64,000 nt of DNA from Euwallacea fornicatus (lineage: Eukaryota; Arthropoda; Insecta; Coleoptera; Curculionidae), in NCBI RefSeq assembly GCF_040115645.1, contig NW_027096008.1, forward strand, positions 124,001 to 188,000, written 5' to 3'. A program made the position numbers and the translations under genes. Below are positions 13,458 to 27,567 of the stretch, in pieces. The notes under the pieces are model-generated. The model was not told the origin of the DNA. It made no database searches and was given only the letters and a program-made list of their open reading frames with translations. Every line of letters begins with the position of its first letter. Positions within the stretch are counted from its first letter, which is position 1.

Positions 13458-14300
13458 AATGTCAAATTAATCAGTTCGACGAAATCTTTAAGATGACAAA
13501 ACAAGTCATTATTGCATCATGTTGAATTTCCAAGAGAAATAGTACTTTAAGTGCGCAAACACACAACTTTTGCGACTTATCACACTTTGAAGCTCGATAT
13601 CTTCGGCAAATGAGGACCAAATTTGTTAAACAAAATGTTAAATTAATCAACTCGATGAGATTTTTAAGATGACACAACAAGTCATGATTGCACCTTGTTG
13701 AATTTCCATGAAAAATAGAACTTTAAGTGCTCAAACACACAACTTTTGTGACTTTTCACACTTTGTAGCTCGATATCTTCGGCAAATGAGGACCAAATTT
13801 GTTAAACAAAATGTCAAATTAATCAACTCGATGAGATGTTTAAGATAACACAACAAGTTATGATTGCATCATGTTGAATTTCCAAGAGAAATAGTACTTT
13901 AAGTGCTCAAACACACAACTTTTGTGACTTTTCACACTTTGAAGCTCGATATCTTCGGCAAATGAGGACCAAATTTGTTAAACAAAATGTCAAATTAATC
14001 AACTCGATGAGATGTTTAAGATAACACAACAAGTTATGATTGCATCTTGTTGAATTTCCAAGAAAAATAGTACTTTAAGTGCTCAAACACACAACTTTTG
14101 TGACTTTTCACACTTTGAAGCTCGATATCTTCGGCAAATGAGGACCAAATTTGTTAAACAAAATGTCAAATTAATCAACTCGATGAGATGTTTAAGATAA
14201 CACAACATGTTATGATTGCATCATGTTGAATTTCCAAGAAAAATAGTACTTTAAGTGCTCAAACACACAACTTTTGTGACTTTTCAATCTTTGAAGTTCG
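13458..14300. repeat. Block T, copy 1, with a gtgcgcaaac junction
   Basis: This block holds an unusual monomer with gtcattattg and the join gtgcgcaaac (13551-13560). Its parts reappear at 20676-21342, but with one monomer missing there: the offset is 7,218 bp at the start and 7,042 bp at the rare acaacatgttatg variant (14207 and 21245). A 69-codon minus-strand frame happens to stay open here (13471-13680). It is chance, because its sequence is purely satellite. Confidence 0.75.
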
Positions 14301-14325
14301 ATATCTTCGGCAAATTTGGACCAAA

Positions 14326-16217
14326 TTTGTTAAACAAAATGTCAAATTAATCAACTCGATGAGATGTTTAAGATAACACAACAAGTTATGGTTGCATCTT
14401 GTTGAATTTCCAAGAAAAATAGTACTTTAAGCGCTCAAACACCCAACTTTTGTGACTTTTCAAACTTTGAAGCTCGATAACTTCGGCAAATGAGGACCAA
14501 ATTTGTTAAACAAAATGTCAAATTAATCAACTCGATGAGATGTTTAAGATAACACAACAAGTTATGATTGCATCTTGTTGAATTTCCAAGAAAAATAGTA
14601 CTTTAAGCGCTCAAATACACAACTTTTGTGACTTTTCAAACTTTGAAGCTCGATAACTTCGGCAAATGAGGACCAAATTTGTTAAACAAAGTGTCAAATT
14701 AACCAGTTCGACGAGATCTTTAAGATGACACAACAAGTTATTATTGCATCTTGTTGAATTTCCAAGAAAAATAGTACTTTAAGCGCTCAAATACACAACT
14801 TTTGTGACTTTTCAAACTTTGAAGCTCGATAACTTCGGCAAATGAGGACCAAATTTGTTAAACAAAGTGTCAAATTAACCAGTTCGACGAGATCTTTAAG
14901 ATGACACAACAAGTCATGATTGCATTATGTTGAATTTCCAAGAAAAATAGTACTTTAAGTGCTCAAACACACAACTTTTGTGACTTTTCAAACTTTGAAG
15001 CTCGATAACTTCGGCAAATGAGGACCAAATTTGTTAAACAAAGTGTCAAATTAACCAGTTCGACGAGATCTTTAAGATGACACAACAAGTCATGATTGCA
15101 TTATGTTGAATTTCCAAGAAAAATAGTACTTTAAGTGCTCAAACACACAACTTTTGTGACTTTTCAATCTTTGAAGCTCGATATCTTCGGCAAATGAGGA
15201 CCAATTTTGTTAAACAAAATGTCAAATTAATCAACTCGATGAGATGTTTAAGATAACACAACAAGTTATGATTGCATCATGTTGAATTTCTAAGAAAAAT
15301 AGTACTTTAAGTGCTCAAACACACAACTTTTGTGACTTTTCAATCTTTGAAGCTCGATATCTTCGGCAAATGAGGACCAATTTTGTTAAACAAAATGTCA
15401 AATTAATCAGTTCTACGAGATCTTTAAGATGACACAACAAGTCATGATTGCAACATGTTGAATTTCCAAGAAAAATAGTACTTTAAGCGCTCAAACACCC
15501 AACTTTTGTGACTTTTCAAACTTTGAAGCTCGATAACTTCGGCAAATGAGGACCAAATTTGTTAAACAAAGTGTCAAATTAACCAGTTCGACGAGATCTT
15601 TAAGATGACACAACAAGTCATGATTGCATTATGTTGAATTTCCAAGAAAAATAGTACTTTAAGCGCTCAAACACACAACTTTTGTGACTTTTCAACTATT
15701 GAAGCTTGATAAATTCGGCAAATGAGGCCCAAATTTGTTAAACAAAGTGTCAAATTAATCAGTTCGACGACATCTTTAAGATGACAAAACAAGTCATGAT
15801 TGCATCATGTTGAATTTCCAAGAAAAATAGAACTTTAAGTGCTCAAACACACAACTTTTGTGACTTTTCACACTTTGTAGCTCGATATCTTCGGCAAATG
15901 AGGACCAAATTTGTTAAACAAAATGTCAAATTAATCAACTCGATGAGATGTTTAAGCTAACACAACAAGTTATGATTGCATCATGTTGAATTTCCAAGAA
16001 AAATAGTACTTTAAGTGCTCAAACACACAACTTTTGTGACTTTTCAAACTTTGAAGCTCGATAACTTCGGCAAATGAGGACCAATTTTGTTAAACAAAAT
16101 GTCAAATTAATCAGTTCGACGAAATCTTTAAGATGACAAAACAAGTCATAATTGCATCATGTTGAATTTCCAAGAGAAATAGTACTTTAAGTGCTCAAAC
16201 ACACAACTTTTGCGACT
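14326..16217. repeat. 11-monomer higher-order unit, copy 1
   Basis: This 1,892-bp stretch is repeated almost at once at 16262-18153, with a period of 1,936 bp (11 x 176). Shared rare variants are ttattattgcatcttg (14740 and 16676), aactattg with agcttgataaattcgg and gaggccc, and taagctaacac. One difference was noticed: gaatttctaag at 15285-15295 against gaatttccaag. This is a two-copy higher-order repeat. Confidence 0.88.
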
Positions 16218-16261
16218 TTTCAATCTTTGAAGCTCGATATCTTCGGCAAATGAGGACCAAT

Positions 16262-18153
16262 TTTGTTAAACAAAATGTCAAATTAATCAACTCGATGAGA
16301 TGTTTAAGATAACACAACAAGTTATGGTTGCATCTTGTTGAATTTCCAAGAAAAATAGTACTTTAAGCGCTCAAACACCCAACTTTTGTGACTTTTCAAA
16401 CTTTGAAGCTCGATAACTTCGGCAAATGAGGACCAAATTTGTTAAACAAAATGTCAAATTAATCAACTCGATGAGATGTTTAAGATAACACAACAAGTTA
16501 TGATTGCATCTTGTTGAATTTCCAAGAAAAATAGTACTTTAAGCGCTCAAATACACAACTTTTGTGACTTTTCAAACTTTGAAGCTCGATAACTTCGGCA
16601 AATGAGGACCAAATTTGTTAAACAAAGTGTCAAATTAACCAGTTCGACGAGATCTTTAAGATGACACAACAAGTTATTATTGCATCTTGTTGAATTTCCA
16701 AGAAAAATAGTACTTTAAGCGCTCAAATACACAACTTTTGTGACTTTTCAAACTTTGAAGCTCGATAACTTCGGCAAATGAGGACCAAATTTGTTAAACA
16801 AAGTGTCAAATTAACCAGTTCGACGAGATCTTTAAGATGACACAACAAGTCATGATTGCATTATGTTGAATTTCCAAGAAAAATAGTACTTTAAGTGCTC
16901 AAACACACAACTTTTGTGACTTTTCAAACTTTGAAGCTCGATAACTTCGGCAAATGAGGACCAAATTTGTTAAACAAAGTGTCAAATTAACCAGTTCGAC
17001 GAGATCTTTAAGATGACACAACAAGTCATGATTGCATTATGTTGAATTTCCAAGAAAAATAGTACTTTAAGTGCTCAAACACACAACTTTTGTGACTTTT
17101 CAATCTTTGAAGCTCGATATCTTCGGCAAATGAGGACCAATTTTGTTAAACAAAATGTCAAATTAATCAACTCGATGAGATGTTTAAGATAACACAACAA
17201 GTTATGATTGCATCATGTTGAATTTCCAAGAAAAATAGTACTTTAAGTGCTCAAACACACAACTTTTGTGACTTTTCAATCTTTGAAGCTCGATATCTTC
17301 GGCAAATGAGGACCAATTTTGTTAAACAAAATGTCAAATTAATCAGTTCTACGAGATCTTTAAGATGACACAACAAGTCATGATTGCAACATGTTGAATT
17401 TCCAAGAAAAATAGTACTTTAAGCGCTCAAACACCCAACTTTTGTGACTTTTCAAACTTTGAAGCTCGATAACTTCGGCAAATGAGGACCAAATTTGTTA
17501 AACAAAGTGTCAAATTAACCAGTTCGACGAGATCTTTAAGATGACACAACAAGTCATGATTGCATTATGTTGAATTTCCAAGAAAAATAGTACTTTAAGC
17601 GCTCAAACACACAACTTTTGTGACTTTTCAACTATTGAAGCTTGATAAATTCGGCAAATGAGGCCCAAATTTGTTAAACAAAGTGTCAAATTAATCAGTT
17701 CGACGACATCTTTAAGATGACAAAACAAGTCATGATTGCATCATGTTGAATTTCCAAGAAAAATAGAACTTTAAGTGCTCAAACACACAACTTTTGTGAC
17801 TTTTCACACTTTGTAGCTCGATATCTTCGGCAAATGAGGACCAAATTTGTTAAACAAAATGTCAAATTAATCAACTCGATGAGATGTTTAAGCTAACACA
17901 ACAAGTTATGATTGCATCATGTTGAATTTCCAAGAAAAATAGTACTTTAAGTGCTCAAACACACAACTTTTGTGACTTTTCAAACTTTGAAGCTCGATAA
18001 CTTCGGCAAATGAGGACCAATTTTGTTAAACAAAATGTCAAATTAATCAGTTCGACGAAATCTTTAAGATGACAAAACAAGTCATAATTGCATCATGTTG
18101 AATTTCCAAGAGAAATAGTACTTTAAGTGCTCAAACACACAACTTTTGCGACT
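16262..18153. repeat. 11-monomer higher-order unit, copy 2
   Basis: This is the tandem partner of 14326-16217. The join between copies is a hybrid monomer near 16203-16260 that carries ttgcgac on its left and ttttcaatctttg on its right. That combination is not seen in the second copy, where ttgcgac is followed by ttatcacac, so the exchange probably took place within that monomer. Confidence 0.88.
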
Positions 18154-19740
18154 TATCACACTTTGAAGCTCGATATCTTCGGCAAATGAGGACCAAATTT
18201 GTTAAACAAAATGTTAAATTAATCAACTCGATGAGATTTTTAAGATGACACAACAAGTCATGATTGCACCTTGTTGAATTTCCATGAAAAATAGAACTTT
18301 AAGTGCTCAAACACACAACTTTTGTGACTTTTCACACTTTGTAGCTCGATATCTTCGGCAAATGAGGACCAAATTTGTTAAACAAAATGTCAAATTAATC
18401 AACTCGATGAGATGTTTAAGATAACACAACAAGTTATGATTGCATCATGTTGAATTTCCAAGAAAAATAGTACTTTAAGTGCTCAAACACACAACTTTTG
18501 TGACTTTTCAATCTTTGAAGTTCGATATCTTCGGCAAATGAGAACCAAATTTGTTAAACAAAATATCAAATTAATCAGTTCGACGACATCTTTAAGATGA
18601 CAAAACAAGTCATGGTTGCATCATGTTGAATTTCCAAGAGAAATAGTACTTTAAGTGCTCAAACACACAACTTTTGTGACTTATCACACTTTGAAGCTCG
18701 ATATTTTCGGCAAATGAGAACCAAATTTGTTAAACAAAATGTCAAATTAATCAGTTCGACGACATCTTTAAGATGACAAAACAAGTCATGATTGCATCAT
18801 GTTGAATTTCCAAGAGAAATAGTACTTTAAGTGCTCAAACACACAACTTTTGTGACTTTTCACACTTTGAAGCTCGATATTTTCGGCAAATGAGGACCAA
18901 ATTTGTTAAACAAAATGTCAAATTAATCAACTCGATGAGATGTTTAAGATAACACAACAAGTTATGATTGCATCTTGTTGAATTTCCAAGAAAAATAGTA
19001 CTTTAAGTCCTCAAACACACAACTTTTGTGACTTTTCACACTTTGAAGCTCGATATCTTCGGCAAATGAGGACCAAATTTGTTAAACAAAATGTCAAATT
19101 AATCAACTCGATGAGATGTTTAAGATAACACAACAAGTTATGATTGCATCATGTTGAATTTCCAAGAAAAATAGTACTTTAAGTGCTCAAACACACAACT
19201 TTTGTGACTTTTCAATCTTTGAAGTTCGATATCTTCGGCAAATTTGGACCAAATTTGTTAAACAAAATGTCAAATTAATCAACTCGATGAGATGTTTAAG
19301 ATAACACAACAAGTTATGGTTGCATCTTGTTGAATTTCCAAGAAAAATAGTACTTTAAGCGCTCAAACACCCAACTTTTGTGACTTTTCAAACTTTGAAG
19401 CTCGATAACTTCGGCAAATGAGGACCAAATTTGTTAAACAAAATGTCAAATTAATCAACTCGATGAGATGTTTAAGATAACACAACAAGTTATGATTGCA
19501 TCTTGTTGAATTTCCAAGAAAAATAGTACTTTAAGCGCTCAAATACACAACTTTTGTGACTTTTCAAACTTTGAAGCTCGATAACTTCGGCAAATGAGGA
19601 CCAAATTTGTTAAACAAAGTGTCAAATTAACCAGTTCGACGAGATCTTTAAGATGACACAACAAGTTATGATTGCATCTTGTTGAATTTCCAAGAAAAAT
19701 AGTACTTTAAGCGCTCAAATACACAACTTTTGTGACTTTT
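17955..19740. repeat. Block Q, copy 2
   Basis: This is the partner of 6337-8122, with the same monomer order and the rare agtcctcaaac junction near 19008. It follows directly on the 11-monomer tandem pair and ends where the copy switches to a ttttcaatctttg monomer near 19740. Near-identity over 1.8 kb at 11.6 kb distance means copying is not limited to neighbouring monomers. Confidence 0.85.
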
Positions 19741-20242
19741 CAATCTTTGAAGCTCGATATCTTCGGCAAATGAGGACCAATTTTGTTAAACAAAATGTCA
19801 AATTAACCAGTTCGACGAGATCTTTAAGATGACACAACAAGTTATGATTGCATCTTGTTGAATTTCCAAGAAAAATAGTACTTTAAGCGCTCAAATACAC
19901 AACTTTTGTGACTTTTCAATCTTTGAAGCTCGATATCTTCGGCAAATGAGGACCAATTTTGTTAAACAAAATGTCAAATTAATCAGTTCTACGAGATCTT
20001 TAAGATGACACAACAAGTCATGATTGCAACATGTTGAATTTCCAAGAAAAATAGTACTTTAAGCGCTCAAACACCCAACTTTTGTGACTTTTCAAACTTT
20101 GAAGCTCGATAACTTCGGCAAATGAGGACCAAATTTGTTAAACAAAATGTCAAATTAATCAGTTCGACGAGATCTTTAAGATGACACAACAAGTCATGAT
20201 TGCATTATGTTGAATTTCCAAGAAAAATAGTACTTTAAGCGC

Positions 20243-21342
20243 TCAAACACACAACTTTTTGAGACTTTTCAAATATTGAAGCTCGATAAATTCGGCAAAT
20301 GAGGACTAAATTTGTTAAACAAAATGTCAAATTAATCAGTTCGACGAGATCTTTAAGATGACAAAACAAGTCATGATTGCATCATGTTGAATTTCCAAGA
20401 AAAATAGTACTTTAAGCGCTCAAACACAAAACTTTTGTGACTTTTCAAACTTTGAAGCTCGATAACTTCGGCAAATGAGGACCAAATTTGTTAAACAAAA
20501 TGTCAAATTAATCAGTTCGACGAGATCTTTAAGATGACACAACAAGTCATGATTGCATTATGTTGAATTTCCAAGAAAAATAGTACTTTAAGCGCTCAAA
20601 CACACAACTTTTTGAGACTTTTCAAATATTGAAGCTCGATAAATTCGGCAAATGAGGACTAAATTTGTTAAACAAAATGTCAAATTAATCAGTTCGACGA
20701 AATCTTTAAGATGACAAAACAAGTCATTATTGCATCATGTTGAATTTCCAAGAGAAATAGTACTTTAAGTGCGCAAACACACAACTTTTGTGACTTTTCA
20801 CACTTTGAAGCTCGATATCTTCGGCAAATGAGGACCAAATTTGTTAAACAAAATGTCAAATTAATCAACTCGATGAGATGTTTAAGATAACACAACAAGT
20901 TATGATTGCATCATGTTGAATTTCCAAGAGAAATAGTACTTTAAGTGCTCAAACACACAACTTTTGTGACTTTTCACACTTTGAAGCTCGATATCTTCGG
21001 CAAATGAGGACCAAATTTGTTAAACAAAATGTCAAATTAATCAACTCGATGAGATGTTTAAGATAACACAACAAGTTATGATTGCATCTTGTTGAATTTC
21101 CAAGAAAAATAGTACTTTAAGTGCTCAAACACACAACTTTTGTGACTTTTCACACTTTGAAGCTCGATATCTTCGGCAAATGAGGACCAAATTTGTTAAA
21201 CAAAATGTCAAATTAATCAACTCGATGAGATGTTTAAGATAACACAACATGTTATGATTGCATCATGTTGAATTTCCAAGAAAAATAGTACTTTAAGTGC
21301 TCAAACACACAACTTTTGTGACTTTTCAATCTTTGAAGTTCG
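20243..21342. repeat. Block T region, copy 2, including two +1 T-run monomers
   Basis: The stretch starts with monomers carrying ctttttgagac (near 20256 and 20611) and continues into the gtcattattg / gtgcgcaaac monomer (20772). It then runs parallel to 13.9-14.3 kb, including acaacatgttatg at 21243. Relative to the first copy, one monomer has been lost near 20780-20900. The loss leaves a second chance minus-strand open frame at 20689-20898, which is not a gene. Confidence 0.75.
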
Positions 21343-21406
21343 ATATCTTCGGCAAATGAGAACCAAATTTGTTAAACAAAATATCAAATTAATCAGTTCG
21401 ACGACA

Positions 21407-23088
21407 TCTTTAAGATGACAAAACAAGTCATGGTTGCATCATGTTGAATTTCCAAGAGAAATAGTACTTTAAGTGCTCAAACACACAACTTTTGTGACTT
21501 ATCACACTTTGAAGCTCGATATCTTCGGCAAATTTGGACCAAATTTGTTAAACAAAATGTCAAATTAATCAACTCGATGAGATGTTTAAGATAACACAAC
21601 AAGTTATGGTTGTATCTTGTTGAATTTCCAAGAAAAATAGTACTTTAAGCGCTCAAACACCCATCTTTTGTGACTTTTCAAACTTCGAAGCTCGATAACT
21701 TCGGCAAATGAGGACCAAATTTGTTAAACAAAATGTCAAATTAATCAACTCGATGAGATGTTTAAGATAACACAACAAGTTATGATTGCATCTTGTTGAA
21801 TTTCCAAGAAAAATAGTACTTTAAGCGCTCAAACACCCAACTTTTGTGACTTTTCAAACTTTGAAGCTCGATAACTTCGGCAAATGAGGACCAAATTTGT
21901 TAAACAAAATGTCAAATTAATCAACTCGATGAGATGTTTAAGATAACACAACAAGTTATGATTGCATCTTGTTGAATTTCCAAGAAAAATAGTACTTTAA
22001 GCGCTCAAATACACAACTTTTGTGACTTTTCAAACTTTGAAGCTCGATAACTTCGGCAAATGAGGACCAAATTTGTTAAACAAAGTGTCAAATTAACCAG
22101 TTCGACGAGATCTTTAAGATGACACAACAAGTCATAATTGCATTATGTTGAATTTCCAAGAAAAATAGTACTTTAAGCGCTCAAACACACAACTTTTGTG
22201 ACTTTTCAACTATTGAAGCTCGATAAATTCGGCAAATGAGGCCCAAATTTGTTAAACAAAGTGTCAAATTAATCAGTTCGACGACATCTTTAAGATGACA
22301 AAACAAGTCATGATTGCATCATGTTGAATTTCCAAGAAAAATAGTACTTTAAGCGCTCAAACACACAACTTTTGTGACTTTTCAAATATTGAAGCTCGAT
22401 AAATTCGGCAAATGAGGACCAAATTTGTTAAACAAAGTGTCAAATTAATCAGTTCGACGACATCTTTAAGATGACAAAACAAGTCATGATTGCATCATGT
22501 TGAATTTCCAAGAAAAATAGTACTTTAAGCGCTCAAACACACAACTTTTGTGACTTTTCAATCTTTGAAGCTCGATATCTTCGGCAAATTAGGACCAAAT
22601 TTGTTAAACGAAATATCAAATTAATCAGTTCGACGACATCTTTAAGATGACAAAACAAGTCATGATTGCATCATGTTGAATTTCCAAGAGAAATAGTACT
22701 TTAAGCGCTCAAACACACAACTTTTGTGACTTTTCACACTTTGAAGCTCGATATCTTCGGCAAATGAGGACCAAATTTGTTAAACAAAATGTCAAATTAA
22801 TCAACTCGATGAGATGTTTAAGATAACACAACAAGTTATGATTGCTTCTTGTTGAATTTCCAAGAAAAATAGTACTTTAAGCGCTCAAATACACAACTTT
22901 TGTGACTTTTCAAACATTGAAGCTCAATATCGTCGGTAAATGAGGACCAAATTTGTTAAAGAAAGTGTCAAATTAATCAGTTCGACGAGATCTTTAAGAT
23001 GACAAAACAAGTCATGATTGCATCATGTTGAATTTCCAAGAAAAATAGTACTTTAAGCGCTCAAACACACAACTTTTGTGACTTTTCA
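21407..23088. repeat. Block V, copy 1 (about 6 kb from partner)
   Basis: This block parallels 27568-29073. Rare shared variants are ggttgtatcttg (21610 and 27770), cacccatctttt, gataaattcgg with gaggccc, caaattaggacc, and atcgtcggtaaatg with gttaaagaaag (22931 and 28916). The offset is 6,161 bp at first and 5,985 bp later, so one 176-bp monomer (about 21830-22005) is present here and absent from the partner. Single-base differences include aacttcgaag (about 21682), aaacgaaatatc (about 22605) and acaactttt against acaagtttt. Confidence 0.82.
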
Positions 23089-26000
23089 AATATTGAAGCT
23101 CGATAAATTCGGCAAATGAGGACCAAATTTGTTAAACAAAGTGTCAAATTAATCAGTTCGACGACATCTTTAAGATGACAAAACAAGTCATGATTGCATC
23201 ATGTTGAATTTCGACGAGAAATAGTACTTTAAACGCTCAAACACACAACTTTTGTGACTTTTCAATCTTTGAAGTTCGATATCTTCGGCAAATGAGAACC
23301 AAATTTGTTAAACAAAATATCAAATTAATCAGTTCGACGACATCTTTAAGATGACAAAACAAGTCATGGTGGCATCATGTTGAATTTCCAAGAGAAATAG
23401 TACTTTAAGTGCTCAAACACACAACTTTTGTGACTTATCACACTTTGAAGCTCGATATCTTCGGCAAATGAGGACCAATTTTGTTAAACAAAATGTCAAA
23501 TTAATCAACTCGATGAGATGTTTAAGATAAAACAACAAGTCATGATTGCACCTTGTTGAATTTCCAAGAAAAATAGTACTTTAAGTGCTGAAACACACAA
23601 CTTTTGTGACTTTTCAAACTTTGAAGTTCGATAACTTCGGCAAATGAAGGACCAATTTTGTTAAACAAAATGTCAAATTAATCAGTTCGACGAGATCTTT
23701 AAGATGACAAAACAAGTCATGATTGCATTATGTTGAATTTCCAAGAAAAATAGTACTTTAAGCGCTCAAACACACAACTTTTGTGACTTTTCAAATATTG
23801 AAGCTCGATAAATTCGGCAAATGAGGACCAAATTTGTTACACAAAGTGTCAAATTAATCAGTTCGACGACATCTTTAAGATGACACAACAAGTCATGATT
23901 GCATTATGTTGAATTTCCAAGAAAAATAGTACTTTAAGCGCTCAAACACACAACTTTTGTGACTTTTCAAATTTTGAAGCTCGATAACTTCGGCAAATGA
24001 GGACCAAACTTGTTAAACAAAATGTCAAATTAATCAACTCGATGAGATGTTTAAGATAAAACAACAAGTCATGATTGCACCTTGTTGAATTTCCAAGAAA
24101 AATAGTACTTTAAGTCCTGAAACACACAACTTTTGTGACTTTTCAATCTTTGAAGTTCGATGTCTTCGGCAAATGAGAACCAAATTTGTTAAACAAAATA
24201 TCAAATTAATCAGTTCGACGACATCTTTAAGATGACAAAACAAGTCATGATTGCATCATGTTGAATTTCCAAGAGAAATAGTACTTTAAGTGCTCAAACA
24301 CACAACTTTTGTGACTTTTCACACTTTGAAGCTCGATATTTTCGGCAAATGAGGACCAAATTTGTTAAACAAAATGTCAAATTAATCAACTCGATGAGAT
24401 GTTTAAGATAACACAACAAGTTATGATTGCATCTTGTTGAATTTCCAAGAAAAATAGTACTTTAAGTCCTCAAACACACAACTTTTGTGACTTTTCACAC
24501 TTTGAAGCTCGATATCTTCGGCAAATGAGGACCAAATTTGTTAAACAAAATGTCAAATTAATCAACTCGATGAGATGTTTAAGATAACACAACAAGTTAT
24601 GATTGCATCATGTTGAATTTCCAAGAAAAATAGTACTTTAAGTGCTCAAACACACAACTTTTGTGACTTTTCAATCTTTGAAGTTCGATATCTTCGGCAA
24701 ATTTGGACCAAATTTGTTAAACAAAATGTCAAATTAATCAACTCGATGAGATGTTTAAGATAACACAACAAGTTATGGTTGCATCTTGTTGAATTTTCAA
24801 GAAAAATAGTACTTTAAGCGCTCAAACACCCAACTTTTGTGACTTTTCAAACTTTGAAGCTCGATAACTTCGGCAAATGAGGACCAAATTTGTTAAACAA
24901 AATGTCAAATTAATCAACTCGATGAGATGTTTAAGATAACACAACAAGTTATGATTGCATCTTGTTGAATTTCCAAGAAAAATAGTACTTTAAGCGCTCA
25001 AATACACAACTTTTGTGACTTTTCAAACTTTGAAGCTCGATAACTTCGGCAAATGAGGACCAAATTTGTTAAACAAAGTGTCAAATTAACCAGTTCGACG
25101 AGATCTTTAAGATGACACAACAAGTTATGATTGCATCTTGTTGAATTTCCAAGAAAAATAGTACTTTAAGCGCTCAAATACACAACTTTTGTGACTTTTC
25201 AAACTTTGAAGCTCGATAACTTCGGCAAATGAGGACCAAATTTGTTAAACAAAGTGTCAAATTAACCAGTTCGACGAGATCTTTAAGATGACACAACAAG
25301 TCATAATTGCATTATGTTGAATTTCCAAGAAAAATAGTACTTTAAGTGCTCAAACACACAACTTTTGTGACTTTTCAATCTTTGAAGCTCGATATCTTCG
25401 GCAAATGAGGACCAAATTTGTTAAACAAAATGTCAAATTAATCAGTTCGACGAGATCTTTAAGATGACACAACAAGTCATGATTGCATTATGTTGAATTT
25501 CCAAGAAAAATAGTACTTTAAGCGCTCAAACACACAACTTTTGTGACTTTTCACACTTTGAAGCTCGATATCTTCGGCAAATGAGGACCAAATTTGTTAA
25601 ACAAAATGTCAAATTAATCAACTCGATGAGATGTTTAAGATAACACAACAAGTTATGATTGCATCATGTTGAATTTCCAAGAAAAATAGTACTTTAAGTG
25701 CTCAAACACACAACTTTTGTGACTTTTCACACCTTGAAGCTCGATAACTTCGGCAAATTAGGACCAAATTTGTTAAACAAAATATCAAATTAATCAGTTC
25801 GACGACATCTTTAAGATGACAAAACAAGTCATGATTGCATCATGTTGAATTTCCAAGAGAAATAGTACTTTAAGTGCTCAAACACACAACTTTTGTGACT
25901 TTTCACACTTTGAAGCTCGATATTTTCGGCAAATGAGGACCAAATTTGTTAAACAAAATGTCAAATTAATCAACTCGATGAGATGTTTAAGATAACACAA

Positions 26001-27567
26001 CAAGTTATGATTGCATCTTGTTGAATTTCCAAGAAAAATAGTACTTTAAGTGCTCAAACACACAACTTTTGTGACTTTTCAATCTTTGAAGTTCGATATC
26101 TTCGGCAAATTTGGACCAAATTTGTTAAACAAAATGTCAAATTAATCAACTCGATGAGATGTTTAAGATAACACAACAAGTTATGGTTGCATCTTGTTGA
26201 ATTTTCAAGAAAAATAGTACTCTAAGCGCTCAAACACCCAACTTTTGTGACTTTTCAAACTTTGAAGCTCGATAACTTCGGCAAATGAGGACCAAATTTG
26301 TTAAACAAAATGTCAAATTAATCAACTCGATGAGATGTTTAAGATAACACAACAAGTTATGATTGCATCTTGTTGAATTTCCAAGAAAAATAGTACTTTA
26401 AGCGCTCAAATACACAACTTTTGTGACTTTTCAAACTTTGAAGCTCGATAACTTCGGCAAATGAGGACCAAATTTGTTAAACAAAGTGTCAAATTAACCA
26501 GTTCGACGAGATCTTTAAGATGACACAACAAGTTATGATTGCATCTTGTTGAATTTCCAAGAAAAATAGTACTTTAAGCGCTCAAATACACAACTTTTGT
26601 GACTTTTCAAACTTTGAAGCTCGATAACTTCGGCAAATGAGGACCAAATTTGTTAAACAAAGTGTCAAATTAACCAGTTCGACGAGATCTTTAAGATGAC
26701 ACAACAAGTCATAATTGCATTATGTTGAATTTCCAAGAAAAATAGTACTTTAAGTGCTCAAACACACAACTTTTGTGACTTTTCAATCTTTGAAGCTCGA
26801 TATCTTCGGCAAATGAGGACCAATTTTGTTAAACAAAATGTCAAATTAATCAGTTCTACGAGATCTTTAAGATGACACAACAAGTCATGATTGCAACATG
26901 TTGAATTTCCAAGAAAAATAGTACTTTAAGCGCTCAAACACCCAACTTTTGTGACTTTTCAAACTTTGAAGCTCGATAACTTCGGCAAATGAGGACCAAA
27001 TTTGTTAAACAAAATGTCAAATTAATCAGTTCGACGAGATCTTTAAGATGACACAACAAGTCATGATTGCATTATGTTGAATTTCCAAGAAAAATAGTAC
27101 TTTAAGCGCTCAAACACACAACTTTTGTGACTTTTCACACTTTGAAGCTCGATATCTTCGGCAAATGAGGACCAAATTTGTTAAACAAAATGTCAAATTA
27201 ATCAACTCGATGAGATGTTTAAGATAACACAACAAGTTATGATTGCATCATGTTGAATTTCCAAGAAAAATAGTACTTTAAGTGCTCAAACACACAACTT
27301 TTGTGACTTTTCAATCTTTGAAGCTCGATATCTTCGGCAAATGAGGACCAATTTTGTTAAACAAAATGTCAAATTAATCAGTTCTACGAGATCTTTAAGA
27401 TGACACAACAAGTCATGATTGCAACATGTTGAATTTCCAAGAAAAATAGTACTTTAAGCGCTCAAACACCCAACTTTTGTGACTTTTCAAACTTTGAAGC
27501 TCGATAACTTCGGCAAATGAGGACCAAATTTGTTAAACAAAATGTCAAATTAATCAGTTCGACGAGA
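23089..27567. repeat. Mixed monomers between the V blocks
   Basis: The interval holds the first gaaggacc +1 monomer (23646-23650), gtcctgaaacac and gtcctcaaacac joins (24115 and 24471), and a gtcttcggc variant near 24162. Runs of gaattttcaag with tcggcaaatttgg occur near 24790 and 26200. The stretches 24640-25370 and 26030-26800 look like two copies of one another. A chance minus-strand open frame at 24034-24243 is satellite sequence only. Confidence 0.75.

Noticed and set aside
13471..13680. 69-codon minus-strand open frame
   Set aside because: It lies wholly in satellite sequence and covers more than one monomer. It is open only because a few variants remove the usual stops. The same frame is closed in most other monomers, and there is no start context or recognisable domain.
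20689..20898. 69-codon minus-strand open frame nearly identical to the one at 13471
   Set aside because: Its similarity to the 13471 frame comes from block copying of satellite DNA, not from protein conservation.
24034..24243. 69-codon minus-strand open frame
   Set aside because: It is satellite sequence in the same frame as the others; amino-acid differences follow the ordinary monomer variants.
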